A stretch of 64,000 bases of DNA from Bacteroidota bacterium (GTDB taxonomy: Bacteria > Bacteroidota > Bacteroidia > AKYH767-A > OLB10). Position 1 is the stretch's first letter. The number at the start of each line of letters is the position of its first letter. The notes below the pieces were generated by a model, which saw only the letters and a program-made list of their open reading frames with translations, was not told the origin of the DNA and did no database searches. The stretch is from contig CP064983.1 in the NCBI GenBank assembly GCA_016699635.1, forward strand, positions 1,922,001-1,986,000, in the 5' to 3' direction. Positions 47,464 to 56,975 of the stretch are shown one piece after another. The position numbers and the translations under genes are program-made.

Positions 47464-48807
47464 ATGTCAAAAAACAAACGCATAGTTATTTTGGGTGCTG
47501 CCGAAAGCGGAGTAGGCGCAGCCATACTTGCGCAGAAGCAAGGCTATGATGTTTTTGTATCAGACCTATCGCGTATTGCCGACAATTACAAAACACATCT
47601 GACAGAGCGGAATATTCAGTTTGAAGAAGGTTGCCATACCGACAGTCTGATTCTTAATGCAGATGAGGTAGTTAAAAGCCCCGGTATTCCTGATAAGGCA
47701 GCAGTGATTCAAAAAATTAAGAGTGCAAACATCAATATAGTTTCAGAGATTGAATTTGCTTCAAGGTTTACCAATGCTAAAATGATTGCCATCACAGGCA
47801 CCAATGGCAAGTCAACAACAACTTTACTGACCTATCATATTCTTAAAAAGGCAGGTGTTAATGTAGGTCTTGCCGGAAATATAGGTAAGAGTTTTGCCTG
47901 GCAGGTTGCAGAAGAAAATTTTGATCATTATGTGCTTGAGTTAAGCAGCTTTCAGTTAGATGATATGTATTCCTTCAAAGCTGATATTGCTGTGTTGCTC
48001 AACATCACGCCCGATCATCTTGACCGTTACGAGTATTCAATACAAAATTATATTGACGCTAAATTCAGAATCATACAGAATCAAACTGCCGAAGATGCAT
48101 TTATCTATTGCTTCGATGATGCAGTTGTAAAAACAGAAGTTCTGAAAAGAAATCCTTTGGCAACGTGCTATCCTTTTTCAATCAGGCAGGATGAAGGCAT
48201 GAGTGCTTTTGTAAATGACAATAACTTATATCTGAACATACACAACAACTTATTTACTATGTCTATTTTCGAACTAGCCTTACAGGGCAAACACAACCTC
48301 TACAACAGTATGGCTGCCGGAGTTGCAGCACGCATACTCGACATTCGCAAGGAGTCTATCCGCGAAAGCTTTGCAGATTTTCGCAATGCAGAACATCGGA
48401 TGGAGTTCGTAAATACCGTACACGGTATTGACTTTATCAACGATTCAAAGGCAACAAACGTTAACAGTGCATGGTTTGCTCTCGAAAGCATGCAGAAACC
48501 TGTTGTTTGGATTCTGGGCGGTGTTGATAAAGGTAATGAGTACGAAATGCTGAACGATCTTGTAAAAGAGAAAGTGAAAGCTATTGTTTGTCTTGGTAAA
48601 GACAATAAAAAAATACATGAAGCATTCGGAAGTATTGTAAGCGATATTACTGATACTTTGTCTGCGCAGGAAGCAGTAAGCGTTGCCTATCAGAAAGGCA
48701 AAAAAGGTGATGTAGTATTGTTGTCACCATGCTGCGCAAGTTTCGATTTGTTTAAAAATTACGAGGATCGTGGTCGTCAGTTTAAAGCTGCTGTAAAAGC
48801 ACTTTAA
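47464..48807 (+). CDS. murD: UDP-MurNAc-L-Ala:D-glutamate ligase
   Basis: Adds D-Glu to UDP-MurNAc-L-Ala. 447 aa. The N-terminal Rossmann-like domain starts RIVILGAAESGVGAAIL. The ATP loop is AITGTNGKSTTTLL, the Mg/carbamate region is ITPDHLDRY, and FINDSKATN and the C-terminal LLSPCCASFD are MurD landmarks. Four bases after mraY; no frame break. Confidence 0.96.
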   Translation: MSKNKRIVILGAAESGVGAAILAQKQGYDVFVSDLSRIADNYKTHLTERNIQFEEGCHTDSLILNADEVVKSPGIPDKAAVIQKIKSANINIVSEIEFASRFTNAKMIAITGTNGKSTTTLLTYHILKKAGVNVGLAGNIGKSFAWQVAEENFDHYVLELSSFQLDDMYSFKADIAVLLNITPDHLDRYEYSIQNYIDAKFRIIQNQTAEDAFIYCFDDAVVKTEVLKRNPLATCYPFSIRQDEGMSAFVNDNNLYLNIHNNLFTMSIFELALQGKHNLYNSMAAGVAARILDIRKESIRESFADFRNAEHRMEFVNTVHGIDFINDSKATNVNSAWFALESMQKPVVWILGGVDKGNEYEMLNDLVKEKVKAIVCLGKDNKKIHEAFGSIVSDITDTLSAQEAVSVAYQKGKKGDVVLLSPCCASFDLFKNYEDRGRQFKAAVKAL

Positions 48808-48824
48808 GATTTAATTCAAAAAAA

Positions 48825-49984
48825 ATGAATTGGATAGAAACATATTTTAAAGGCGACCGCATCATCTGGATTGTGGTAATACTGCTTTCGTTAATGTCAC
48901 TTATGGCCGTTTATAGTTCCACAGGCACTTTGGCATATAAGTATCAGGAAGGTAATACAGAGTATTATTTATTTAAGCATGGTATTATTGTTTTTCTTGG
49001 TTTTGGTATAATGTATTTTACACATCTTGTAAAATATACTTTCTATGCAAAAGTTTCACGCATAGCAATTTTTCTTGCTATTCCACTTTTGTTTCTTACA
49101 CTTCTTACAGGTACTAACCTTAACGAAGCATCACGTTGGCTGACACTGCCCGTAATCAATCTTTCGTTTCAGACATCTGACTTAGCTAAGATTGCATTGT
49201 TGTTGTATGTAGCACGATCGCTTTCTAAAAAACAGGATAACATCAAAGACTTTAAGTCTGCTTTTCTTCCTGTAATTCTTCCTGTTTGTATCATCTGTGG
49301 ATTAATTCTTCCGGCTAACTTTTCTACCGCAGCAGTATTGTTTACCACCTGTCTTGTGCTGATGTTTTTCGGTCGTATAAATTTCAAGTATATACTTTCT
49401 CTTGTAGGTATCGGTATTGCAGGGCTGGGTTTGTTTTTATTGGTTGCCTCATTTTCAGGATACGAAGGGAGAATTGGTACATGGAAAAAACGGATTGAAA
49501 ATTTCAGCAATGGAAATGACCAGGGAAACTATCAGACACAACAGGCAAAAATTGCAATTGCCTCAGGTGGTGTTTTTGGTAAAGGACCCGGACAGAGTAC
49601 GCAAAGAAATTTTCTTCCACATCCTTATTCCGATTTTATTTTTGCAATAATAATAGAGGAGTATGGTTTTGTTGGTGGTTTGGTAATAGTTGTTCTTTAT
49701 CTGTTGCTGTTTTATCGGGCTGTCGTCATTGTTCGAAAGAGTCCATTTGCTTTTGCAACATTGCTTGCAATAGGCTGTGCATTCAGCCTATAGTATTCCA
49801 GGCTATGATAAATATGGCAGTTGCAGTAAATCTTTTTCCGGTAACGGGGCAGCCATTGCCGATGTTGAGTATGGGCGGAACATCTATTTGGTTTACCAGC
49901 ATTGCCGTTGGTATTATTCTTAGTGTCAGCCGGAATATTGAGCAGGAAGAGTTAAAAACAGGAGTAGTACATGCAGCAGCCTGA
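48825..49984 (+). CDS. ftsW: septal peptidoglycan polymerase FtsW (one frame break)
   Basis: SEDS-family lipid II polymerase working with FtsI; ten transmembrane helices. It includes GILVS-like starts (VVILLSLMSLMAVYSSTG), LTGTNLNEASRWL, the catalytic-side KKRIENF loop and GGVFGKGPGQST. The first frame stops at 49793 after CAFSL. With one base added around 49790-49792 the frame continues VFQAMINMAVAVNLFPVTG and reaches the SEDS hallmark QPLPMLSMGGTS. About 387 aa in total. The 3' end overlaps murG by 14 bases. Confidence 0.92.
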
Positions 49985-51118
49985 CATAAAAGTTATCATC
50001 AGCGGAGGAGGTACAGGAGGACATATTTTTCCTGCACTTGCCATTGCCAATGCAATTAAAAGTGCAAGACCTCAGGCTGAAATACTTTTTGTTGGTGCTA
50101 AAGGCCGAATGGAAATGGAAAAAGTTCCTGCTGCCGGTTATAAAATTGAAGGACTTTGGATAAGCGGAATAAAACGAGAGCTGACAATAGACAACCTGTC
50201 ATTTCCGTTCAAGGTGTTGTCAAGCATCAGTAAGGCTATGCATATTTTAAAGGAGTTTAAACCAAATGCAGCTGTAGGTGTAGGTGGTTATGCCAGCGGA
50301 CCTTTACTTTACGCTGCATCATTAAAAAAAATTCCTTGTCTCATTCAGGAGCAGAATTCCTATCCAGGTATCACCAATAAAATTCTTGCCAAACGTGTTC
50401 AGAAAATATGTGTTGCCTATGAAGGCATGGATAAATATTTCCCTGCATCAAAAATAATTCTCACCGGAAATCCGGTTAGAGAAAATGTGCTGATGCTTGA
50501 TGGAAAGTTTGATGAGGCAATGTCTTTTTTTAGTTTTAATCCTTCACAAAAAACTTTGCTCATTGTTGGTGGCAGTCAGGGCGCGCGTTCTATCAATAAA
50601 AGTATTCTTGCCGGATTAGAAAAGCTGAAAGCTGCTGGAGTGCAACTGATATGGCAAACGGGCAAACTGTTTTATGAAGAGGCACAGCGTGCTGTTGCGG
50701 AAGTAGGCTATGGGCAAGCACGTGTTTTTGATTTTATTGCAAGAATGGATTTTGCCTATGCTGCTGCAAACTTAGTGGTGTCGCGTGCAGGGGCAAGCAC
50801 AGTTTCTGAACTTACTTTGACAGGTAAACCTTCTGTTATGGTTCCATTGCCTACTGCAGCAGAAGATCATCAGACAAAAATATTGAAGCCATGGTGAAAA
50901 GAGACGCAGCGGTTTTAGTAAAAGATACCGATGCATTGCAACACTTAGCTGATACAGCATTGAACATTATTAATGATGCCGATCGTTTGAAACAACTTTC
51001 TACCAACGCTGCAGCAATGGCACTGCCTCATGCAGCACAAAAAATTGCTGACGAAGTTATTGCAATGGCTACGCAACATGCAGCACAAAACCTTAAACAT
51101 GTAACTGCAGGCTCATGA
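49971..51118 (+). CDS. murG: MurG N-acetylglucosaminyltransferase (one frame break)
   Basis: GT28 enzyme that converts lipid I to lipid II at the inner face of the membrane, about 382 aa joined. The G-loop is ISGGGTGGHIFPAL, the second domain has VGGSQGARSINK, and RAGASTVSEL with PLPTAAEDHQTKN is the UDP-GlcNAc pocket. The A5 run at 50876-50880 should be A6, which restores QTKNIEAMVKRDAAV. The first frame otherwise ends at 50897. Its stop overlaps the murC ATG. Confidence 0.93.
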
Positions 51119-52530
51119 AATTTGAGAATATAACACATGTTTATTTTATCGGCATAGGCGGCATTGGAATGAGTGCGCTTGCACGTTATTTTAAAGCTAT
51201 CGGCAAACAAGTTGCCGGTTATGACAAAACTCAAACAGCATTAACTGAGGAGTTAAAAGGCGAAAATATAGACGTGCATTTTAATGATGATGTACAAGCT
51301 ATACCTTTAGCATTTATGGAGGCAAACAGAAAGAGTAATATTCTGGTTGTTTACACACCTGCAATACCTAAAGATCATTCAGAACTTAATTTTTTCAGTC
51401 AGCAGGAGTTTACTGTTGTAAAACGCTCACAGGTTTTAGGTGTCATCACTTCAATGCATAAAACACTTGCCGTAGCAGGCACACATGGCAAGACCACTAC
51501 TTCAAGTATTTTGGCCCATATTCTTAAAACAGCAAATATTAATGTGGCTGCTTTTCTTGGGGGAATAGCAAGAAATTATAACAGCAACATTATTCTTCCT
51601 GTCAGTGAACATGAAGTTATTAATGTGGTTGAAGCAGATGAATTTGACCGTTCGTTTCTTACCTTATTTCCTTTTGCTGCTGCCATTACAAGTATGGATG
51701 CCGACCATCTTGATATTTACGGCAGTGGCGAAGAGTTAAAGAAAACCTATCAGCAGTTTGCCTCTCAGGTTGACGAAAAAGGATTGCTTGTTTTACGAAA
51801 CGGATTGCAACTACAACCGGTTAAGGCATTAACGAAGTTCTATGCTGCAGATTCACAGGCCGATTATTTTGCAGATAAGATTTCAATCCGTAATCATCGT
51901 TATTGTTTTAATTTTCATTCGCCTGATGGTATTATTGAAGATCTTTCTTTAGGACTTCCCGGCCGTCATAATGTTGAAAATGCTGTTGCAGCTATTGCTC
52001 TTGCAATGAAAGTTGGTGTTAAAGAAGAATCGGTACGAATGGCGCTGCAAAGTTATAAAGGTGTAAAACGCAGATTCGACATCCGGTTCTCTGATGCTAA
52101 TTGTACTTTCATTGATGACTATGCACATCATCCTGAAGAACTGCGCGCTGCTATCATGTCAGCACACGAATTGTTTGAAGGAAAAAAAATTACAGGCATC
52201 TTTCAGCCGCATTTATTTTCACGTACACGTGATTTTGCTGATGAGTTTGCCGCAAGTCTGGCCTTACTTGATGAAATAATACTTCTTGATATTTATCCTG
52301 CCCGCGAATTACCGTTGGAAGGAATAACTTCGTCATGGCTGATGAATAAAATTAAAAATGCTAATAAAATATTCTTAAACAAGACAGATGTTTTGGATTA
52401 CATCAATAAGCGTGAACCTGAAGTGCTCATTACCTTAGGTGCCGGTGATATTGATACGTTGGTAACGCCCATTCAGCAATTGCTTGAAAAAAAATATTCA
52501 GTTCACGAATTTAAAAACCATAAACAATGA
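51115..52530 (+). CDS. murC: UDP-MurNAc:L-alanine ligase
   Basis: First amino-acid ligase of the stem peptide. 471 aa. The N-terminal dinucleotide loop is IGIGGIGMSALAR, the ATP loop is AGTHGKTTTSS, and FIDDYAHHPEE is the MurC-specific region. The overlap ATGA at both ends (with murG and ftsQ) shows tight coupling. Intact. Confidence 0.96.
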   Translation: MKFENITHVYFIGIGGIGMSALARYFKAIGKQVAGYDKTQTALTEELKGENIDVHFNDDVQAIPLAFMEANRKSNILVVYTPAIPKDHSELNFFSQQEFTVVKRSQVLGVITSMHKTLAVAGTHGKTTTSSILAHILKTANINVAAFLGGIARNYNSNIILPVSEHEVINVVEADEFDRSFLTLFPFAAAITSMDADHLDIYGSGEELKKTYQQFASQVDEKGLLVLRNGLQLQPVKALTKFYAADSQADYFADKISIRNHRYCFNFHSPDGIIEDLSLGLPGRHNVENAVAAIALAMKVGVKEESVRMALQSYKGVKRRFDIRFSDANCTFIDDYAHHPEELRAAIMSAHELFEGKKITGIFQPHLFSRTRDFADEFAASLALLDEIILLDIYPARELPLEGITSSWLMNKIKNANKIFLNKTDVLDYINKREPEVLITLGAGDIDTLVTPIQQLLEKKYSVHEFKNHKQ

Positions 52531-53372
52531 AAACCAATTTTAAGATTAGCGACAAACTGCGTTCAGTTTTATTAATTGCCGGCTATGTTTTGGTTGCCGC
52601 CACTGTTCTAACTCTGATGAGTTTTGCAACAAAACGAAACCACGATCTTGTTTGTAAAGGTGTTGTTGTGAACATCGAAGATGAAAATGTAAAGGGGTTT
52701 ATTGACCGCAGCGACATCATGGAAATTGTTCGTTCCAAAGGCAAAAAAATCATTGGTAATAAGGTGACTGATATTAACACTTTTATGTTGGAAAAAATCA
52801 TTGATGCAAACCCTCACGTTTTAAAAGCTGAGGTATATTCAACCATTGATGGATGGGTACATATTGACGTGCAGCAACGAACACCGATAGTACGGATAAT
52901 CAATTCAAAAGGAGAAAATTTTTATATAGACAATCAGGGAAAATTTATGCCATTATCTGAAAAATATTCCGAGCCTGTGATGGTTGCAAGCGGTCAGATT
53001 GCTGAAGGCTTAGTGCAACAGAAGCTTGGTTTGGATATAAATTCCTTGCCTTTGCCTGATGATTCTGTAGGAAAACTACCTATGCTGAGCCAGGTTTTTT
53101 TGTTGGCAGAACAACTAAAGCGCGATTCATCGTGGGATGCAATGTTTGAGCAGATTTATGTAGATGAGAACGGGGAAATTGAATTGATACCTCGTCTGGG
53201 AAATAATTATATTTTGCTTGGCAACATATCAAATCTTGATGAGAAACTGAATCTTCTTCTCAATTTATACCGTCAGGGATTTCCGGCAACAGGCTGGGAT
53301 CAGTATGAGTCCATCAACCTGAAATTTAAAGGTCAGGTAGTATGCAAAAAGAAAAATGTTAAACTATCATAA
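52527..53372 (+). CDS. ftsQ: cell-division protein FtsQ-like
   Basis: 281-aa bitopic protein. Short cytoplasmic N-terminus, one helix (VLLIAGYVLVAATVLTLMSF), then a POTRA-like domain (GFIDRSDIMEIVRSKG) and the FtsQ beta domain (SYF-like KAEVYSTIDGWVHIDVQQRT). Bacteroidota versions are divergent; context between murC and ftsA supports the call. It recruits later divisome proteins. Confidence 0.85.
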   Translation: MKTNFKISDKLRSVLLIAGYVLVAATVLTLMSFATKRNHDLVCKGVVVNIEDENVKGFIDRSDIMEIVRSKGKKIIGNKVTDINTFMLEKIIDANPHVLKAEVYSTIDGWVHIDVQQRTPIVRIINSKGENFYIDNQGKFMPLSEKYSEPVMVASGQIAEGLVQQKLGLDINSLPLPDDSVGKLPMLSQVFLLAEQLKRDSSWDAMFEQIYVDENGEIELIPRLGNNYILLGNISNLDEKLNLLLNLYRQGFPATGWDQYESINLKFKGQVVCKKKNVKLS

Positions 53373-53384
53373 AACTAACAATAA

Positions 53385-54676
53385 GTGGCAGAGCAGGTAA
53401 CAGGTAATGAAGTAATAGTAGGTCTTGATATAGGCACTACAAAAATTGCAGCCATTGTAGGTCGCAGAAACGAGTTTGGGAAAATTGAAATTGTAGGCAC
53501 TGGAAGAGCAGAATCTGTTGGTGTTACAAGAGGTGTTGTTGCTAATATCGAAAAGACTGTGGGCAGTATTAAGCAAGCCGTTGCCGAAGAAGAACATAAG
53601 TGTGGAGGCAATATAAAATCTGTGCATGTTGGTATTGCAGGTCAGCATATCAAAAGCCTTCAGCATAGAGGTATGATAACACGCAGCAGCACAGATGATG
53701 AAATCAGCCAGCGTGATATTGATGCATTAATTGACGACATGTATAAATTGGCAATGCCTCCGGGCGAAGAAATTATTCATGTTATTCCACAGGAATTTAT
53801 TGTTGACAATGAGCAGGGAATAAAAGATCCGATAGGTATGTCAGGCATCAGACTTGAAGCCAACTGTCATATCATTACAGGACTTGTTACAGCAGCAAAC
53901 AATATCCACAAGTGTGTGACTAAAGCAGGACTCACACCTGCAGATTTAATTCTTGAACCTTTGGCAAGTGCAGAGGCTGTTCTCAGCGAGGAAGAAGAAG
54001 AAGCAGGTATTGTGTTAGTTGATATTGGTGGTGGAACTACAGATGTTGCCATTTTTCAGGACAACATTATTCGGCACACTGCTGTAATTCCATTTGGTGG
54101 AAATGTAATTACAGAAGATATAAAAGAAGGTTGCCACATTATCCGCAATCAGGCAGAATTATTAAAAATAAAATTTGGCTCTGCATTATCAAGTCAGATG
54201 AAAGACAATGAGATTGTTTCAATACCCGGATTACGCGGTCGTGAACCAAAAGAAATTTCTGTAAAAAATCTTGCAAGCATTATTCAGGCACGTGTTGAAG
54301 AAATTATTGAGCAGGTTTATTATGAAATCAAAACTTCCGGTTTCGAGAAAAAACTAATTGCAGGTATCGTTGTCACCGGTGGTGGTGCACAACTACGACA
54401 CATCACACAGTTGATGGAATATATTACCGGCATGGATACACGATTGGGCTATCCAAACGAGCACTTGGCAAAAAGTGCCGAAGAAACCAAAAGCCCGATT
54501 TATGCAACCGGTGTAGGATTAGTGATTAAAGGTTTTCAGGATTTGGATAAACACAGAAAATCAGGACAAAAAACACTTCTGAACCACGTGTACAACATAA
54601 AGGATCTTGGTTCAGCGGAATTTTTGATTCTACCAAAAAAATATTTACTGACGACTCTGACGATAAAATAATTTAA
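53385..54676 (+). CDS. ftsA: cell-division protein FtsA (frame break near C-terminus)
   Basis: Actin-like ATPase that ties FtsZ to the membrane. GTG start. VGLDIGTTKIAAIVG (phosphate 1), IVLVDIGGGTTDVAIF (phosphate 2) and GIVVTGGGAQLRHI (adenosine) are present. As written the frame ends at 54671 with the odd tail LPKKYLLTTLTIK. One added base near 54609-54612 gives GIFDSTKKIFTDDSDDKII and a stop at 54676. That tail resembles the amphipathic membrane-targeting helix expected at the end of FtsA. Roughly 430 aa. Confidence 0.9.
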
Positions 54677-54713
54677 GTTAAAAATTTTCATAACCAACAA
54701 AAAATAAATTAAG

Positions 54714-56313
54714 ATGATGAACTATGAATTTATGCCAAAGGAGCTGCCATCAATCATAAAGGTTATTGGTGTAGGCGGTGGGGGAAGCAATGCTGTAAAC
54801 CACATGTACAAACTCGGAATCAAAGGAGTTGATTTTGTAGTTTGCAACACCGATGCACAAGCTTTGGAGATGAGCCCTGTGCCACGCAAAATACAACTCG
54901 GGCCAAGTCTTACAGAAGGACGTGGTGCCGGATCTATTCCCGAAGTCGGCAAACAATCTACCATCGAAAATATTGAAGAGCTGAAAGCAATTCTTAGTGA
55001 TAATACCAAGATGGTTTTTATCACTGCTGGCATGGGTGGCGGAACCGGAACCGGTGCTGCACCTATCATTGCAGGTGTAGCCCGCGAAATGGGTATCCTC
55101 ACTGTAGGAATTGTAACTGTGCCTTTTGCATTTGAAGGTCGCAAGAGAAAACAACATAGATGCCGGTATTGAAGAGCTGAAAAACAGTGTTGATACATTG
55201 CTGATTATCTGTAATGATAAGCTGCGCGAAATTCATGGCAACTTAAAGTTGAATACAGCATTTGGTTATGCAGATAATGTGTTAGCTACTGCTGCTAAGA
55301 GTATTGCAGAAGTTATCAGTGTTACCTTGCACATTAATGTTGACTTTGCAGATGTGCAGACTGTTATGCGCGACAGTGGTGTTGCCATTATGGGTGCTGC
55401 ACAGTCTTCTGGCGAAGGCAGAGCTATTCGTGCAGCAGAACTTGCTCTCGACTCACCATTACTCAACGATAACAACATTGAGGGGGCACGTCATATTCTC
55501 CTGAACATCACCAGCGGTAAAGAAGAAATTACTATGGATGAAATGGGCGATATAACAGATTATATTCAGCAAAAAGCCGGGCAGACAGCAGAGATCATTA
55601 TGGGCGTTGGTACCGATGATTCTTTAGGCGATAAAATTTCAGTTACCATCATTGCCACAGGCTTTAATGCCGATAAGGAAAAAACTAAGGAAGAAAAAGT
55701 GAAACAACCGGAGAAAGTTGTTTTAAACATCTATGATGAAACACCAACTTCTGTGGTTAACGAAGTGAGTGAAACAACTGTAGAGGAAGAGCCTGTAATG
55801 AATGAACCTGTTCTTATTACATTAGAGCAGGATATACCTGTTACATCAACAGCATTTTTTGAAAAAGACAATACACCGGAGGAGGTTGTTGCTGATAAAA
55901 GTACTATGGAATTTGAGTTCACCGGATTTCCGAATGTGATTTCTCAGGATGAGGAAATAACAGCACCCGAAGCTACATTAACAGAGGAGCCAACGGTTAG
56001 CGAATTGCCGAAGTCGCAGGAGTCGTTGCCCGAAGTGCCATCGCAGGAAAGCAGAGAGCCTAATAGCGATATTTATAGACGCACACGCGAAAGAATCGAG
56101 ACTATGAAAAGCTCACTCAACAGCAGAACATTGAATCCGCAGGCGTTAAACGAAATGGAAAAAGAGCCTGCATATATGCGTAAGAATGTAAAACTGCAGA
56201 ACGTACTGTCGTCAGGGGATACAAACTATTCGCGCTACTCACTCAATAATGAGCAGGATAAAACTCCGGGCCTTAGCAAAGGCAATAAGTTTTTGCACGA
56301 CAGACCTGATTAG
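54714..56313 (+). CDS. ftsZ: cell-division tubulin FtsZ (one frame break)
   Basis: GTPase that forms the Z-ring; about 532 aa because of a long acidic, Ser/Thr/Pro/Glu-rich linker typical of Bacteroidota. The N-terminus has VIGVGGGGSNAVNHMY, the tubulin signature GMGGGTGTGAAP, FEGRKR, the T7-loop NVDFADVQTVM, and a short conserved tail ending FLHDRPD. The frame breaks in the A4 run at 55148-55151 right after FEGRKR; A5 restores KNNIDAGIEELKN. An intact FtsZ is essential, so this is most likely a sequence error. Confidence 0.95.
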
Positions 56314-56333
56314 TGTTTGATTACAACTTATAT

Positions 56334-56364
56334 AAGCCGGAACAGGAGTATCCTGTTCCGGCTT
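56334..56364 (+). terminator. terminator of the dcw operon
   Basis: A 14-bp perfect stem (AAGCCGGAACAGGA with its complement, loop GTA) followed by TTCTTTTTC, 20 bases after the ftsZ stop. It is the strongest hairpin in the window and the only clear terminator in the dcw cluster. Confidence 0.9.
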
Positions 56365-56374
56365 TTCTTTTTCA

Positions 56375-56482
56375 CCTCACCCTTCATGGTGAGGCTAGCG
56401 AACACTCCTATCATCCCAACTCACCTCACTCTTTAGAGTGAGGCGATAGGAAGCCTCTGCCAAGCCCAAGGGCTTTAGCCCT
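56375..56482. repeat. cluster of short hairpins after the dcw terminator
   Basis: In the 320-base gap before padR there are four compact palindromes: CCTCACC/GGTGAGG (56375-56394), CCTCACTCT/AGAGTGAGG (56424-56443), GAGGC/GCCTC (56440-56457) and the overlapping pair AAGCCC/GGGCTT and AGGGCT/AGCCCT (56462-56482). No open frame is seen. Origin unknown: REP-like debris or a small structured RNA. Confidence 0.5.
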
Positions 56483-56539
56483 AACATTACCCTAATAAAA
56501 AATAAATAACCTGAAAATCAATAAAATATAAAATATTTT

Positions 56540-56582
56540 AGTACTATGTGTTGCATGGTACTGTTTAATCAATATATCTTTG
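56540..56582 (+). promoter_or_regulatory. padR promoter with palindromic operator
   Basis: The -7 box is TATCTTTG (56575-56582), with GTTG (56550-56553) 21 bases upstream as a -33 candidate. An inverted repeat AGTACTATG (56540-56548) / CATGGTACT (56554-56562) with one mismatch and a 5-base spacer covers the -33 element. Its ATG...CAT core fits PadR-type operators, so autorepression of padR-pspC is likely. Confidence 0.55.
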
Positions 56583-56633
56583 CATAGTCATTTAGTAAAA
56601 GAATATAATTAAACAATCAAAAATCTAAAGAAC

Positions 56634-56975
56634 GTGGGTAATCTCGAAAACACACAGTCGCAAATGCGCAAAGGAGTTTTGGAGTTCTGCATTTTATCCA
56701 TCATATCAAAAGGAGAAGTTTATCCCAGCGATATCATCGAAAAAATGAAAGAAGCCAGACTCATTGTGGTGGAGGGAACACTTTATCCATTGCTGACACG
56801 ATTAAAAAATTCAGGTTTGTTATCCTACACCTGGATCGAAAGCAATGCAGGACCTCCCCGCAAGTACTACAAACTAACTCCATTGGGAAAGGAACATTTA
56901 AAAGAATTAAAAAAAACATGGGATGAACTGGTTGACGCTGTCAGCCAGACCTACCAAAACTCAACTGAAGAATGA
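56634..56975 (+). CDS. PadR family transcriptional regulator
   Basis: 113-aa winged-helix repressor, GTG start. The characteristic segments are EFCILSIISKGEVYPSDIIEKM, split as EFCILSIISKGEVY and PSDIIEKM, and VVEGTLYPLLTRLKNSGLLS, then GPPRKYYKLTPLGKE. The C-terminus is short, as in the small PadR subgroup s1. Its stop overlaps the PspC-protein start (ATGA), so it regulates or is co-expressed with that envelope protein. The ligand is unknown. The operator upstream suggests self-control. Confidence 0.92.
   Translation: MGNLENTQSQMRKGVLEFCILSIISKGEVYPSDIIEKMKEARLIVVEGTLYPLLTRLKNSGLLSYTWIESNAGPPRKYYKLTPLGKEHLKELKKTWDELVDAVSQTYQNSTEE

Noticed and set aside
54714..56313. ftsZ, ftsW, murG and mraZ as genuine pseudogenes
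   Set aside because: They are essential or highly conserved, complete on both sides of a single homopolymer indel, and a functional duplicate is not seen; sequence error is simpler.
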